IMG/VR virus record: IMGVR_UViG_3300020201_000015 | Coordinates: 1-64,000 of that record | Origin: a virus | Length of the DNA: 64,000 nt | Direction: 5' to 3' (one strand) | In this document: positions 40,971 through 49,558 of the stretch, in pieces | How the letters are laid out: each line of letters opens with the position of its first letter | Numbering within the stretch: the stretch's first letter is position 1 | The notes under the pieces: generated by a model | Seen by the model: the letters and a program-made list of their open reading frames with translations, nothing else | Told to the model about the DNA's origin: nothing | The model's database searches: none | Program-made: the position numbers and the translations under genes

Positions 40971-41374
40971 CGCCCGAGCAGTTTCGTGACTTGGCGATTG
41001 CGGCAATCGAGCGGCAGATCGCAGCAGGCGTGCAGCTCGTCTGGCATCACTGGGGCGTCACCGACGTCGACGGCGCCTCGCTGACGTGCGGGTGCGCGAT
41101 CACCTTGGCCGTTCAGGAAGCAGACCCAGCTGCGGCGCTGGTGGTGGCACTGAGCAGCAGCTCGCCAGAACAGCGGTTCGCCGCCGCGGCTACGGCGCTC
41201 GGGCTGACGCCAGAGCAGGTCGAGCTTTTCGTCGGCGGTTTCGACGACCCGACCGCCTTCGGCGAGCCGTCTGATGACCCGTGGTTCCTCGCCGGCGCCG
41301 CCGTGGCGGCGCGCTTCGCTCCTGTGGCGACCATCGAGTCTCTCGTGCTCGGGACCATGCAGGCATTGCCATGA
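40967..41374 (+). CDS. AIAAIERQIAAG family, copy 3 (135 aa)
   Basis: Near-identical N-terminus to copy 1 at DNA level, then 'CGCAITLAVQEADPAAALVV' and 'ALGLTPEQVELFVGGFDD'. Ends in an ATGA overlap with the nuclease gene. Confidence 0.72.
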   Translation: MTPEQFRDLAIAAIERQIAAGVQLVWHHWGVTDVDGASLTCGCAITLAVQEADPAAALVVALSSSSPEQRFAAAATALGLTPEQVELFVGGFDDPTAFGEPSDDPWFLAGAAVAARFAPVATIESLVLGTMQALP

Positions 41375-42639
41375 CATCGTCCATCATGAACATCCGCCTC
41401 CCCAGCGCGAGTAAGGTCAGCCTCGCGATGCGGTGCGCGTACAGCTTCTCACGACACGCGCCACGCATGCCGTGGGAACCTTCGTCGCCCGCCGCAGAGC
41501 ACGGCGTGGCGGTGCATTCGCTCGGCGAGGCAATCGTCGAGGCGGTCGTCGAGGGCATCGTCGAGGGCATCGTCCAGGCGATGACGGAAGCGATCGTCGA
41601 TGGCGTCATCGAGTGCTCGCCCGAGGTAGAGCCCTACCGCGACCCGCTTACCGAGGCCATCGCGATGCTGCGCGCCGAAGGCTGGGTCCTGGCGGCAGAA
41701 GTGCCGATGGCGTACTGGCCAGCTACCGGCTCCGCTCGCGCGCTCAAGAAGGGCGGCGGTCATCGGGCGTACGCCGACGTGAAGTCCCACGAGATGTCGG
41801 GGACGGCGGACATCGTCGGGGTGAAGCCGGGGCGGGTCATCGTCGTCGACATCAAGACCGGTCGCAGCGCACGGTCGCACTCGGCGCTTGAGACCGATCA
41901 ACTGCGCATGCTGGCCGTTGGGTTCGCGGCCATCTACGGCGCCACATCTGTCGAGGTCGCATTGCTCCACGTCGAGCCGGGCGACTACTACCTCGACCGC
42001 GGCGAGCTCTACGCGTGGGACCTGGAGGAGACGGCTGACTCGCTGCGCGCGCTGGCCGAGATGGCTGACCCTGTGCCGACGCCAGGCATGCACTGCACCA
42101 CGATGTGGTGCCCCATCCGCGCGGTGTGCCCGGCGACTCTCGTAGCAGTCCAGCGAATCGACGCGGAGGTAGCGCGCGCGTTCCCGGGCGCGATGACCAC
42201 GGTCGACAGCGACGACAAGGCCCGTGCGGCTCGCGTCGCGTTGCTGCTCTACGACGAGCGGGCGGACGCGCTCAAGGCATCGCTTGACGAGTACATCCGG
42301 CACCGCGGCGCGGTCGACATGGGCGACGGCACATCGTACGGGCTGACCGTCCAAGAGCGAGAGCGAGTCACGCTCGACGCCAGCGCCGTGCAGACGTTGG
42401 TCGACCACGGCGCACTCGAGGCGGTCGAGTACCGCACAAGCAAAGAGGCCATCAAGCGCTCGCTCGCGGCCCGGTATCCAGGCCGTGGTAAGTCGATCAA
42501 GCGGTTCCGCGACCTGCTCGATGCGCTTCGGGCGGCTGGTCACGTGAGGACCAGCGCGTTCGAGCGCTTCGACAGCATCAAGAACAACAGCAAGCAGAGC
42601 GACAGCTACGACAGCAACGAAGAGGAGAACGCGGCATGA
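41371..42639 (+). CDS. PD-(D/E)XK exonuclease (DUF2800/Cas4-like)
   Basis: 422 residues. The N-terminus 'PSASKVSLAMRCAYSFSRHA' and 'SSPAAEHGVAVHSLGEAI' follow the DUF2800 pattern. The nuclease core is 'GTADIVGV' (Asp147) and 'VIVVDIKTGRSARSH' (158-164). C-terminal 'CTTMWCPIRAVCPA' could be part of an iron-sulfur site as in Cas4/AddB. An unusual Ile/Val/Glu helix repeats 'EAIVEAVVEGIVEGIVQ' at 53-79. It probably resects DNA ends for the Sak4-like annealing protein and SSB. Confidence 0.82.
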   Translation: MTSSIMNIRLPSASKVSLAMRCAYSFSRHAPRMPWEPSSPAAEHGVAVHSLGEAIVEAVVEGIVEGIVQAMTEAIVDGVIECSPEVEPYRDPLTEAIAMLRAEGWVLAAEVPMAYWPATGSARALKKGGGHRAYADVKSHEMSGTADIVGVKPGRVIVVDIKTGRSARSHSALETDQLRMLAVGFAAIYGATSVEVALLHVEPGDYYLDRGELYAWDLEETADSLRALAEMADPVPTPGMHCTTMWCPIRAVCPATLVAVQRIDAEVARAFPGAMTTVDSDDKARAARVALLLYDERADALKASLDEYIRHRGAVDMGDGTSYGLTVQERERVTLDASAVQTLVDHGALEAVEYRTSKEAIKRSLAARYPGRGKSIKRFRDLLDALRAAGHVRTSAFERFDSIKNNSKQSDSYDSNEEENAA

Positions 42640-43079
42640 TCAGCGCAACGGTAGCGGGACGGATTGCAAGGGACGCAGAGCTGAAGATGGCGGGCCAGAC
42701 GCAGATCTGCGAGTTCAGCGTGCCGCACCAAGACAAGCGGGACGGCCCCACGACCTGGGTACGATGCACGATCTTCGGCGAGCGCGGCGCAAAGCTAGTG
42801 CAGTACCTGACCAAGGGCACCAGCGTCGCGGTGAGTGGCAGGCTCACGGTGCGGGAGTACGAGGGCGCCAAGGGTAAGGGCGTTAGCGTCGAGTTGAAGG
42901 CCGACGACGTGGCTCTACTCGGCGGCGGCACTCGCGCAGATGGCGCGGCGACCGGCGGTGGCGACAACGGCGCATCCCGCTACGGGACGAGCGGCCACGG
43001 TGCCAGCGCGAAGCATACCGGCTCGCAAGGAAAGTCGGACGACTTCGGCTACGGCGGCAACGACGACATCCCCTTCTGA
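42636..43079 (+). CDS. ssb: Single-stranded DNA-binding protein
   Basis: 147 residues. The OB fold is visible: 'SATVAGRIARDAELKMAGQT' to 'GTSVAVSGRLTVREYEGAKG'. A Gly-rich linker leads to the acidic tip DDIPF, the tail that recruits partner proteins. ATGA overlap with the nuclease gene. Confidence 0.93.
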   Translation: MISATVAGRIARDAELKMAGQTQICEFSVPHQDKRDGPTTWVRCTIFGERGAKLVQYLTKGTSVAVSGRLTVREYEGAKGKGVSVELKADDVALLGGGTRADGAATGGGDNGASRYGTSGHGASAKHTGSQGKSDDFGYGGNDDIPF

Positions 43080-43145
43080 CTCTCCGCCACCTGTTCCAGC
43101 CCGCCCGGCAGCCGCAAGGCCCCGGGCTTGGGCCGTTGAGGCATC

Positions 43146-43475
43146 ATGACCCAGGCCAAGATCGAGTTTCAGTGCCCCAAGTGCGGCGCGTCTACGGAGG
43201 TTTGCAGCAAAGACTGCGAGCGCCGCCGCGGCACCTGCCCAGGGTTCGTCTGCGAATGCGACGACTACGACAGCGGCCCCCATCGCGGCCCCGATCACGG
43301 CGAGTCGTTTGCCAACGCATGCTCGTGCGCCTGCTGCGGCTGCTGCGGCTGGTCGGGGACGTTCCCGCAGAAGCCGAAGGGGTTACAGGCATGGGAGAAG
43401 AAGGCGCTGGAGGCCGGGTGGTGCCCGCCGGACCTGCGGGCCAAGGAACTGGGGATGAAAGGTGGCGACTCGTGA
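43146..43475 (+). CDS. Cys-rich zinc protein (109 aa)
   Basis: 'EFQCPKCGASTEVCSKDC' and 'ACSCACCGCCGWSG' hold many cysteines, suggesting two or more zinc sites. The C-terminal part is helical. First gene after a 66-base gap downstream of ssb. Unknown. Confidence 0.68.
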   Translation: MTQAKIEFQCPKCGASTEVCSKDCERRRGTCPGFVCECDDYDSGPHRGPDHGESFANACSCACCGCCGWSGTFPQKPKGLQAWEKKALEAGWCPPDLRAKELGMKGGDS

Positions 43476-43861
43476 CTGCAACCGAAGACATTCGCGCCCT
43501 ACCGTTGTCCGTCGACGTGGAACTCGTGTTCGAGATTGAGCCGGCGACACACGCCAACGAGCCGAACGAACTGCGGCAGCAGTTGGCTAAGGCGCGAGCG
43601 CAGCGCGATGCCGTGGTGCATGCGGTAGGCGCAGGGTCGGTAGATCCTGACGTAGTAGCAGAGGCCATAGGCGTGTTGCGGTCGATGCGCGCAGCGAAAG
43701 AGAAGGCCGACGCTGATCGTGACGAGGCGCGTAGGCAACTCGCGATCGTCGAGGTCGAGCGCGACGAGGCGCTGGCGAAGCTCGATGCGGCGCGAGCGAT
43801 GGTGCGACTGACCCTCGCGGACGCAGTCGACTACGTGGCCGAGTGCGACCTCGTGCCATGA
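43472..43861 (+). CDS. Coiled-coil protein (129 aa)
   Basis: GTG start in a GTGA overlap. Residues 35-110 are a coiled coil (EKADADRDEARRQLAIVEVE). Shares heptad-like 'RDEA' units with the next gene. Unknown. Confidence 0.62.
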   Translation: MTATEDIRALPLSVDVELVFEIEPATHANEPNELRQQLAKARAQRDAVVHAVGAGSVDPDVVAEAIGVLRSMRAAKEKADADRDEARRQLAIVEVERDEALAKLDAARAMVRLTLADAVDYVAECDLVP

Positions 43862-44910
43862 CTGACGAACTAACCGTCGACGAGCGCGCCATCGCGCTCC
43901 TGCGCAGAGAGAACGTGGCGCTTGGCGCGATGCTGAGCATGCGCGAGGACGAGCGCGACCATGCCATCCGCCAGCGCGAGTCGACGATCGAGAGCGGAAT
44001 CGTGCGGCACCTCAAGCTGCGCATCGAACGTGACGAGGCCCGCGCATCACGCGGCGAGGCCGAGGCCACCATCGCCGAGCTGCGCCGCGAGCGCGACGGT
44101 TGGGAGCTGGGCGCCGCCGAGCGCGCCCGCGACGACGCGGCTATCCTCGAGGGGCGGCAACACCAGCTGAAGGCCATGTGCCGCGAGCGCGACGAGGCCC
44201 GTAGCGAGCGCGACTCGGCGCAGTCGAGCGAGTGCGAGGTCAGAGATCTGCGCGGCAAGCTGGCCGCCGTCGTCGCCGAACTCGGGGACATCGCGACCCG
44301 CCGCAAGGCAGCACTGCGCGGCGAGGATGCGGCGCGCGCCGACATGGCAGTCGCGTTAGCTGGCGTCGTCGCCGAGCGAGACGCGGCGCTACTCAAGCTC
44401 GTGCTCGCCGAGTCCACCATCGAGGGTGGTCGCGCCGCCGCCGCAGAAGAGCGCCGGCGCCTGTCCGATGTGGCAGACGTCTGTACCGAGCAGGTGCTGC
44501 TCGCCGATGCCACCATCGACGAGTTGCGCCGCGAGCGCGACGAGGCGCAGGCGAAGCTCGAAGCGGTGCGGGCGCGTGTGCAGAGCGCCGGAGCGCTCTG
44601 GGTCACGTACGAGGTCGCCGACAGGGAGACCGCCGCCGAAGTGGCGGCCGCCTACGCGCTAGCCGAGGCCTTCGGCGCGATGAGCGGCGAACTGCTCGGC
44701 GCTCATGCGGAGCCGCGAGCACATGTCGACGCGATAGCGGCAGGACCGCCTCCGATCTCGGCGAGCTGGGAAGGCCGCATCCGGAAGCTGGAGGCGGCAG
44801 AGCGACAGCGCGCCTGCGCCGACGACGGCCACGCCAGCCACCGCTGGGAGCAGGACCCGAGCACCGGCTGGCTCCTGTGCCTCCGATGCGGAGAAGAGAA
44901 AAGTCCATGA
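43858..44910 (+). CDS. Long coiled-coil protein with C-terminal CxxC (350 aa)
   Basis: Repeated 'RRERDEA'-like heptads run through most of the length (TIDELRRERDEAQAKLEAVR). Residues 142-158 carry 'GDIATRRKAALRGED', nearly identical at DNA level to the Sak4-like gene's end. The last 25 residues, 'HRWEQDPSTGWLLCLRCGEE', form a small zinc-like knuckle. Unknown; perhaps a scaffold for the operon's nucleic-acid enzymes. Confidence 0.68.
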   Translation: MTDELTVDERAIALLRRENVALGAMLSMREDERDHAIRQRESTIESGIVRHLKLRIERDEARASRGEAEATIAELRRERDGWELGAAERARDDAAILEGRQHQLKAMCRERDEARSERDSAQSSECEVRDLRGKLAAVVAELGDIATRRKAALRGEDAARADMAVALAGVVAERDAALLKLVLAESTIEGGRAAAAEERRRLSDVADVCTEQVLLADATIDELRRERDEAQAKLEAVRARVQSAGALWVTYEVADRETAAEVAAAYALAEAFGAMSGELLGAHAEPRAHVDAIAAGPPPISASWEGRIRKLEAAERQRACADDGHASHRWEQDPSTGWLLCLRCGEEKSP

Positions 44911-45500
44911 AAACCAGGCCGATCTTGTTCAGCGGACCGATGGTTCGAGCTTTGTTGGCAGGGTCGAAGACCCAGACGCGCCGGCTCGTGAAGGCGCGCG
45001 CAGCCCCATACGGCGCAGCTGGCGACCGCCTCTACGTGCGCGAGACCTGGTGCGAATGGGCCAGTCGCGAAGCGCGGTACCGCGCCGACTTTAAGCCTCG
45101 CTATGGCGCGCACGAACGCGACATGCCCGGCATGATCGAGCGGGTCGAGCAATGGAAGCCGTCGATCTTCATGCCGCGGTGGGCATCGCGCATCCTCCTC
45201 GATGTCACGTCGGTGCGAGTCGAGAAGCTGCAAGCAATCACCGAGGAGGACGCGCGCGCAGAGGGCCTCACGAGGCTCAGCAAGGACGGCGGAAGGACCT
45301 GGAAGTGGGGCCTCGCAGACCGAGACGGCTTGCCCGGTACCGACGACGACGGCATGGAGTGGCAGGACTGGGACGTCGATGCGCGACGCCCTTATGCCAA
45401 GCTCTGGGATCGGATCAACGGCGACCGCGCGCCGTGGGAGTCCGACCCGATGGTCTGGGTCATCGGCTTTCGGCGGGCCGAAGCGAAGGAGGCGAAGTGA
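44907..45500 (+). CDS. ASCH-domain protein
   Basis: 197 residues. 'RPILFSGPMVRALLAGSKTQ' with TRR, then 'GDRLYVRETW', 'KPSIFMPRWASRILLDVTSV' and the end 'PMVWVIGFRRAE' match the phage ASCH-domain family, predicted to bind RNA or modified bases. It overlaps csf1 (TGATG), so the two are translated together. Its frequent genomic role is unknown. Confidence 0.82.
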   Translation: MKTRPILFSGPMVRALLAGSKTQTRRLVKARAAPYGAAGDRLYVRETWCEWASREARYRADFKPRYGAHERDMPGMIERVEQWKPSIFMPRWASRILLDVTSVRVEKLQAITEEDARAEGLTRLSKDGGRTWKWGLADRDGLPGTDDDGMEWQDWDVDARRPYAKLWDRINGDRAPWESDPMVWVIGFRRAEAKEAK

Positions 45501-46537
45501 TGGACTACGACGATCACGAGCAGTACTCGCCGAGGTACGCCTCGGACCAGGCCTACTGGCGAGGCGTGAAGGCCACTCAGTTCCTTCATCTGGCAGCTGG
45601 CTCACCGCTCCCGCATGACGCCGAGGGCGGCGACATCCCGCCCAAGGCGCAGCCCGGTAGCAGCTGCGCATCGTGCGGCGCGGTCGCCATGTATCGCCTC
45701 GACCAGTCGATATCTGACAACTTCACCACGATGAAGAACAACTCCAGGGCATGGCCAGTGGGCGGCGACTCGATCTGCGCAGCGTGCCTTTGGTGCTGCC
45801 GCTCGCTCGCGCTTCGATGCGGGCTGTTCTTCGCTCGCCTACCCGACGATCGTGGGCGCGGTGGGATCTGGTTCACGCCCGTCCGTCCGCTACCAGGATG
45901 GGAGAATCCGAAACCCGGCGCCACGGAAACGTGGCCCGTCATGGGTCGCCCGGACCCGCTCGCGGCGCTGCTCGCCCCGCCTCCGGCCCCGTTCGTTGCA
46001 GGGTTCCCTCTCTATGGCATCGACCACGGCGGAGAGGCGAACAGCCAGCGCGTGGTGTGGCAGTGGACCAACGAGGACGGGACGCAGCGGAGGCACGTGC
46101 CGGGCATGTCCGAGAAGATGAAGCTCCAAAAGGACGGCACGAAGAAGCTCGAGACCGTCGGGCCGCTCATCAAGATCCAGAGCAAGCACACCGCGCTCTA
46201 CTGCCGCATCTCCGGGTCCTCGGAGCGCTACCACCTTCAGGTCGACGACGCCCTCGATGTGATGGTCGACGTCCCGCTGTGGCGCTCGCTCCTGTCGTTT
46301 GCCGAGCCTCTGCTGGATGACCTTCGCGGCGCCGGCGTCGGCGCGCAGGACGCCCGCGCATCTCTCGTGTCGCTCAAGCCTCCGGCGGGCGCGCCGATAT
46401 CTCTCTTGTCGACTTGGAGCGCGCGCGTAGCGCCATTCGTTAGGCACGCGTCCGCTTCGTGGTGGAGTCGCGTGTTCGTCGCACTGATGCCGATGCCTGA
46501 TCTCGTGATCCAACCCAAGAAAGACCGTGCAACATGA
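45500..46537 (+). CDS. csf1: Type IV CRISPR protein Csf1-like
   Basis: 345 residues, first gene of the CRISPR operon, ATG in TGATG with the ASCH gene and GGAGG upstream. Residues 56-59 (CASC) and 93-100 (CAACLWCC) form the Csf1 zinc site, and 'SISDNFTTMKNN' between them is the conserved FT element. The C-terminal half lacks catalytic motifs. In type IV systems Csf1 is the large-subunit-like protein that caps the effector complex. Length is above the shorter IV-A Csf1 and closer to IV-B forms. Confidence 0.72.
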   Translation: MDYDDHEQYSPRYASDQAYWRGVKATQFLHLAAGSPLPHDAEGGDIPPKAQPGSSCASCGAVAMYRLDQSISDNFTTMKNNSRAWPVGGDSICAACLWCCRSLALRCGLFFARLPDDRGRGGIWFTPVRPLPGWENPKPGATETWPVMGRPDPLAALLAPPPAPFVAGFPLYGIDHGGEANSQRVVWQWTNEDGTQRRHVPGMSEKMKLQKDGTKKLETVGPLIKIQSKHTALYCRISGSSERYHLQVDDALDVMVDVPLWRSLLSFAEPLLDDLRGAGVGAQDARASLVSLKPPAGAPISLLSTWSARVAPFVRHASASWWSRVFVALMPMPDLVIQPKKDRAT

Positions 46538-48042
46538 CCACCGTTCGGGATATCGAGATCGCCCGCGCCCGCGCTAGCTACCTGTTCCGCGCGTTCTGGA
46601 AGCGCATCGAGTGGGAGTCTCTCGGGAAGGACCGTCGACGAGGTATCACCAAGGAGGCGCAGGAGGCGCTGTGGCCGATCGCGCTCTCGTCGCGGTCGAC
46701 GCTCGAGGTGTGCCGCGCCTTCGCGACGCGCTTCGAGGTCCAGCTGTCAGGTACCGAGTACGACGCGCCTCCGTACGCTTGGATTCACAAGAGTTTCATC
46801 GCCGATGGCACGCCAAGTGAAGCGCGGGCGAACATGCCGCCGGACCACGTCGCTGTGCGATGGGACTTCCTCGCGCGCACGATTGACTTCGCCGCGCTGC
46901 GGCTCGTCGTGCATGAGAACCCGGCGCTGATCATCACGTTCGCCGCGATGGATCCGATCGACGGCGAGGCAGATCTGTTTCCACTGCCCGATGACGAGGG
47001 TGCGGACGGCGCGCACTGGGCCGCGCCGCTCCCCGAGCGGATGATCTCGCCGCGCGTGTTCCGCGCCTGCTGGACCACGCTCTCGCCGATGTTTCATGGC
47101 GCCGACGAGAAGAGCGGCAACGTGCTCACGTTCCGCCGCGAGAAGCGCGTGGACCCGCACACTGGGGCGATCGATCTCGTGCCGTTCATCTCTGGCAACG
47201 CGTTCCGCGGGCAGCTTCGCGACCGGCTCTTCGGTCGGATGCTGATGTTGCTCGGGATGAAGCCGACCGACCTGCCGCCGGCGCGAGCGCATGCGCTCTT
47301 CTCCGGCGGCGCGATCGACGCAGGCGCAGATGGCGGCAAGGCAGACGTGACGGCTCGTCGCGCAGCCAGGTCGCTCGCCCCGGCGTGGGATCTCATCGCT
47401 GGATGCATCGACCAGCAGATCATGGAGGGCGTGCTGCGCGTCCACGACGCACACCTTGTCTGCCGCGAGAACGCATGGCTACTCCACGCGATGCTGTCTC
47501 CGACGCTGCCAGACGGCTCTTCGATGCCGCTCGACACCTTCCGCGCCGCGCTCAAGCCGGCTGACGACCTGACGCAATTGCGGCTCGGGACTCGTCACGC
47601 CCACCGCGACTTCGACGCCGCCGACGGCATCCAGATGTTGTGGAACACGGAGGGCATCCTGCCGGGGTCGCAGATGGTCCACTCGCTTCAGGTACACGGC
47701 ATGGCTGGTGTTTCCGAGCTGACTCTGTCGTGCCTCGCTGACGTGCTCGCGGACTTTCGCGATGACGCCTTCGTCGGCGCGCAGACGGCCAGAGGGTACG
47801 GGCGGATCGCGTTCGACCCGTATCGATCGCTCGATGTCGAACTGCCTTCGCCAGACGTCTACAGGCAATTCCTGCTGGAGAAGGCAGACGAGATCAAGGC
47901 TTGGCTCATGGGCGGCAATGGCGGGACACAGGTCGTCGCGGCGGGCGCGTCGACCGGGAGGCGCAGCAAGAAGAGCGCGGTCGAGGTCGTCACGGATTCG
48001 ATCGTCACAGAGTCCGCCTCGCTGCAAGGCGGGCTGTTCTGA
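46534..48042 (+). CDS. csf2: Type IV CRISPR Csf2 (Cas7-like) with long N-terminal extension
   Basis: 502 residues. From about 165 onward it reads as a RAMP backbone: 'RVFRACWTTLSPMFHGADEK' (SPMFHG 184-189), 'PFISGNAFRGQLRDRLFGRM' (218-234) and a closing 'GAQTARGYGRIAFD' (415-428). These match Cas7-type Csf2, which polymerises along the guide RNA. The first 165 residues are extra; residues 1-70 are helical and might be a fused Cas11-like small subunit, otherwise missing from the operon. ATGA overlap with csf1. Confidence 0.8.
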   Translation: MTTVRDIEIARARASYLFRAFWKRIEWESLGKDRRRGITKEAQEALWPIALSSRSTLEVCRAFATRFEVQLSGTEYDAPPYAWIHKSFIADGTPSEARANMPPDHVAVRWDFLARTIDFAALRLVVHENPALIITFAAMDPIDGEADLFPLPDDEGADGAHWAAPLPERMISPRVFRACWTTLSPMFHGADEKSGNVLTFRREKRVDPHTGAIDLVPFISGNAFRGQLRDRLFGRMLMLLGMKPTDLPPARAHALFSGGAIDAGADGGKADVTARRAARSLAPAWDLIAGCIDQQIMEGVLRVHDAHLVCRENAWLLHAMLSPTLPDGSSMPLDTFRAALKPADDLTQLRLGTRHAHRDFDAADGIQMLWNTEGILPGSQMVHSLQVHGMAGVSELTLSCLADVLADFRDDAFVGAQTARGYGRIAFDPYRSLDVELPSPDVYRQFLLEKADEIKAWLMGGNGGTQVVAAGASTGRRSKKSAVEVVTDSIVTESASLQGGLF

Positions 48043-48806
48043 TGTCCTGGCTCCGGCACAACCTGGGGTGGCTCCAACGCGCCGGCGAGCGATGGGGCTG
48101 CGCCCACGCGGAGCCGCTGCGCTTGCGGGCGTGGATGGCTTCTCCGGTCATCTGGGACGCGTACGATGGGCTGCGACTTGAGGGCGCTCTTCAGTACGCG
48201 GTAGTCGCGCTCGAGTCTGGCAGCGTGCCTAGCGACGTCTTCGCCGATGCGCCGCGGGACATCGCCGTCGACATCCCGATCCCGATCGTCGACGTGGAGA
48301 TAGGCGGGAGGCGGATCGCGTGCGCCTCGGTCGCCTTGGCTCCGCCATGCGCCATCGAGACGGTGCGATTCATCCGCCGGCGAGCGCGAGTCGAGGCGCT
48401 TGCTGTCGGCAAGGTGCTGATCTCGGGCGGTCCGTACAAGTCGACGAACATCCCCAAGGCGACGGTGACGACGCCGTGGGTCGACTTCTTCGTGCGCGGA
48501 GATCGGGCTCGCCTGGCGACGCTGCTCAAGGACGTCTCCTCGCTGTCCGCCTCTCGCGCAGGTGGGCTCGGCGTCGTGCTCGGGTGGCAGATCGACGATG
48601 ACCCGGACGACCGGTCTTTGGTCTACCGCGACGCGCCGCAGCGCACGCTTCCGCTGGTCTCGGACGGCGGCGAGTGGGACCTGCAACGGTTCGACCCGAC
48701 GACATACGAGATCCGCGAGGCGACGACGCGGGCGCCGTACTGGCATCAGCGGAGCAGGGCGGAGTGCCTGACGCCTGTGCCCCGCAGAGAGGCGGCGGCA
48801 GCGTGA
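48042..48806 (+). CDS. csf3: Type IV CRISPR Csf3 (Cas5-like)
   Basis: 254 residues, ATG in TGATG after csf2. 'EPLRLRAWMASPVIWDAYDG' at the N-terminus and 'KVLISGGPYKSTNIPKATVT' (124-143), then 'SRAGGLGVVLGWQI', follow the Csf3/Cas5 RAMP pattern (second strand region and Gly-rich loop). Cas5-like subunits hold the 5' handle of the guide RNA. The downstream gene is a Cas6-like protein. Confidence 0.72.
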   Translation: MSWLRHNLGWLQRAGERWGCAHAEPLRLRAWMASPVIWDAYDGLRLEGALQYAVVALESGSVPSDVFADAPRDIAVDIPIPIVDVEIGGRRIACASVALAPPCAIETVRFIRRRARVEALAVGKVLISGGPYKSTNIPKATVTTPWVDFFVRGDRARLATLLKDVSSLSASRAGGLGVVLGWQIDDDPDDRSLVYRDAPQRTLPLVSDGGEWDLQRFDPTTYEIREATTRAPYWHQRSRAECLTPVPRREAAAA

Positions 48807-49558
48807 CGGGTGCCTTCGACCTCCGTGAGCTGCCGTCCTTCGCGTCGGATCCGTGGTTCGCTCCGCCTCCCGCGTTCGACTCGTGGATGCCTGGCGGGGC
48901 ATGTGAGCTGCGCATGTCGCAGTCGGCAACGCTGACCCAGGTGCATGGCGCAGTGTCCGCTGTGCTCGGGGACAGCGGAGTCGACCACGGCCGGCGGTTC
49001 TCTCCGTTTGCGCTCGACGTCGACGGTCTCCGGAGGGTGAGGCTGATTCTACACACCGAAGAGGCCGCGGCGGTCATCGCGCACGGACGGTTTCAGACCA
49101 TGGTAGGCGACCGGCGGGCGACTCTGAGCGTAGGGCCACTGCAACGCATCCGGGCGCCAGTGGTCCATGGACTCGGGCCGCGCAGGGTCAGAGTCGAAGC
49201 GCTCACGCCGGTGCTGATCCGGCATCGCGTGACCGACGAAACGAGGCCGAGCGGCAAGGTCACGCTGACCTATCGGAGCGGCCACACCGACCAGATCGCG
49301 AATGCGGTTGGTGTGCAATTTTGCGAGCGCCTCGGGCTCCCATACGTCGAGTTGCTCCGAATGGAACACGTCGACTCGAGCACGTCACCTGCGGTGGTGA
49401 ACCTCGGGCGCAAGATCAAAGGAATAGCCGGATGGGTCGGAACGGTCGACCTGCGTACGAACGGGGTCGGCGAGTGGCTGCTGCGCGCGGCCGAGATCAT
49501 GGGGCTCGGCGGACGGACCGCCTACGGCCTTGGCAGGGTGAGGGTCACGCGATGCTAG
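48803..49558 (+). CDS. cas6: Cas6-like CRISPR endoribonuclease
   Basis: 251 residues from GTG 48803 (GTGA overlap). The C-terminus 'EIMGLGGRTAYGLGRVRV' (231-248) is the Gly-rich loop signature of Cas6 RAMP proteins. Upstream 'KIKGIAGWVGTVDLR' and 'RVEALTPVLIRHR' fit the double ferredoxin-like fold. His48 is a candidate catalytic residue. Cas6 normally trims pre-crRNA, yet no CRISPR array is in the window. Type IV-B loci usually lack cas6, so the combination is unusual. Confidence 0.68.
   Translation: MTGAFDLRELPSFASDPWFAPPPAFDSWMPGGACELRMSQSATLTQVHGAVSAVLGDSGVDHGRRFSPFALDVDGLRRVRLILHTEEAAAVIAHGRFQTMVGDRRATLSVGPLQRIRAPVVHGLGPRRVRVEALTPVLIRHRVTDETRPSGKVTLTYRSGHTDQIANAVGVQFCERLGLPYVELLRMEHVDSSTSPAVVNLGRKIKGIAGWVGTVDLRTNGVGEWLLRAAEIMGLGGRTAYGLGRVRVTRC

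Noticed and set aside
45500-49558. Operon considered as type I or type III CRISPR
   Set aside because: No Cas3, Cas10 or Cas8 signature; zinc-finger Csf1 and Csf2/Csf3 motifs fit type IV better.
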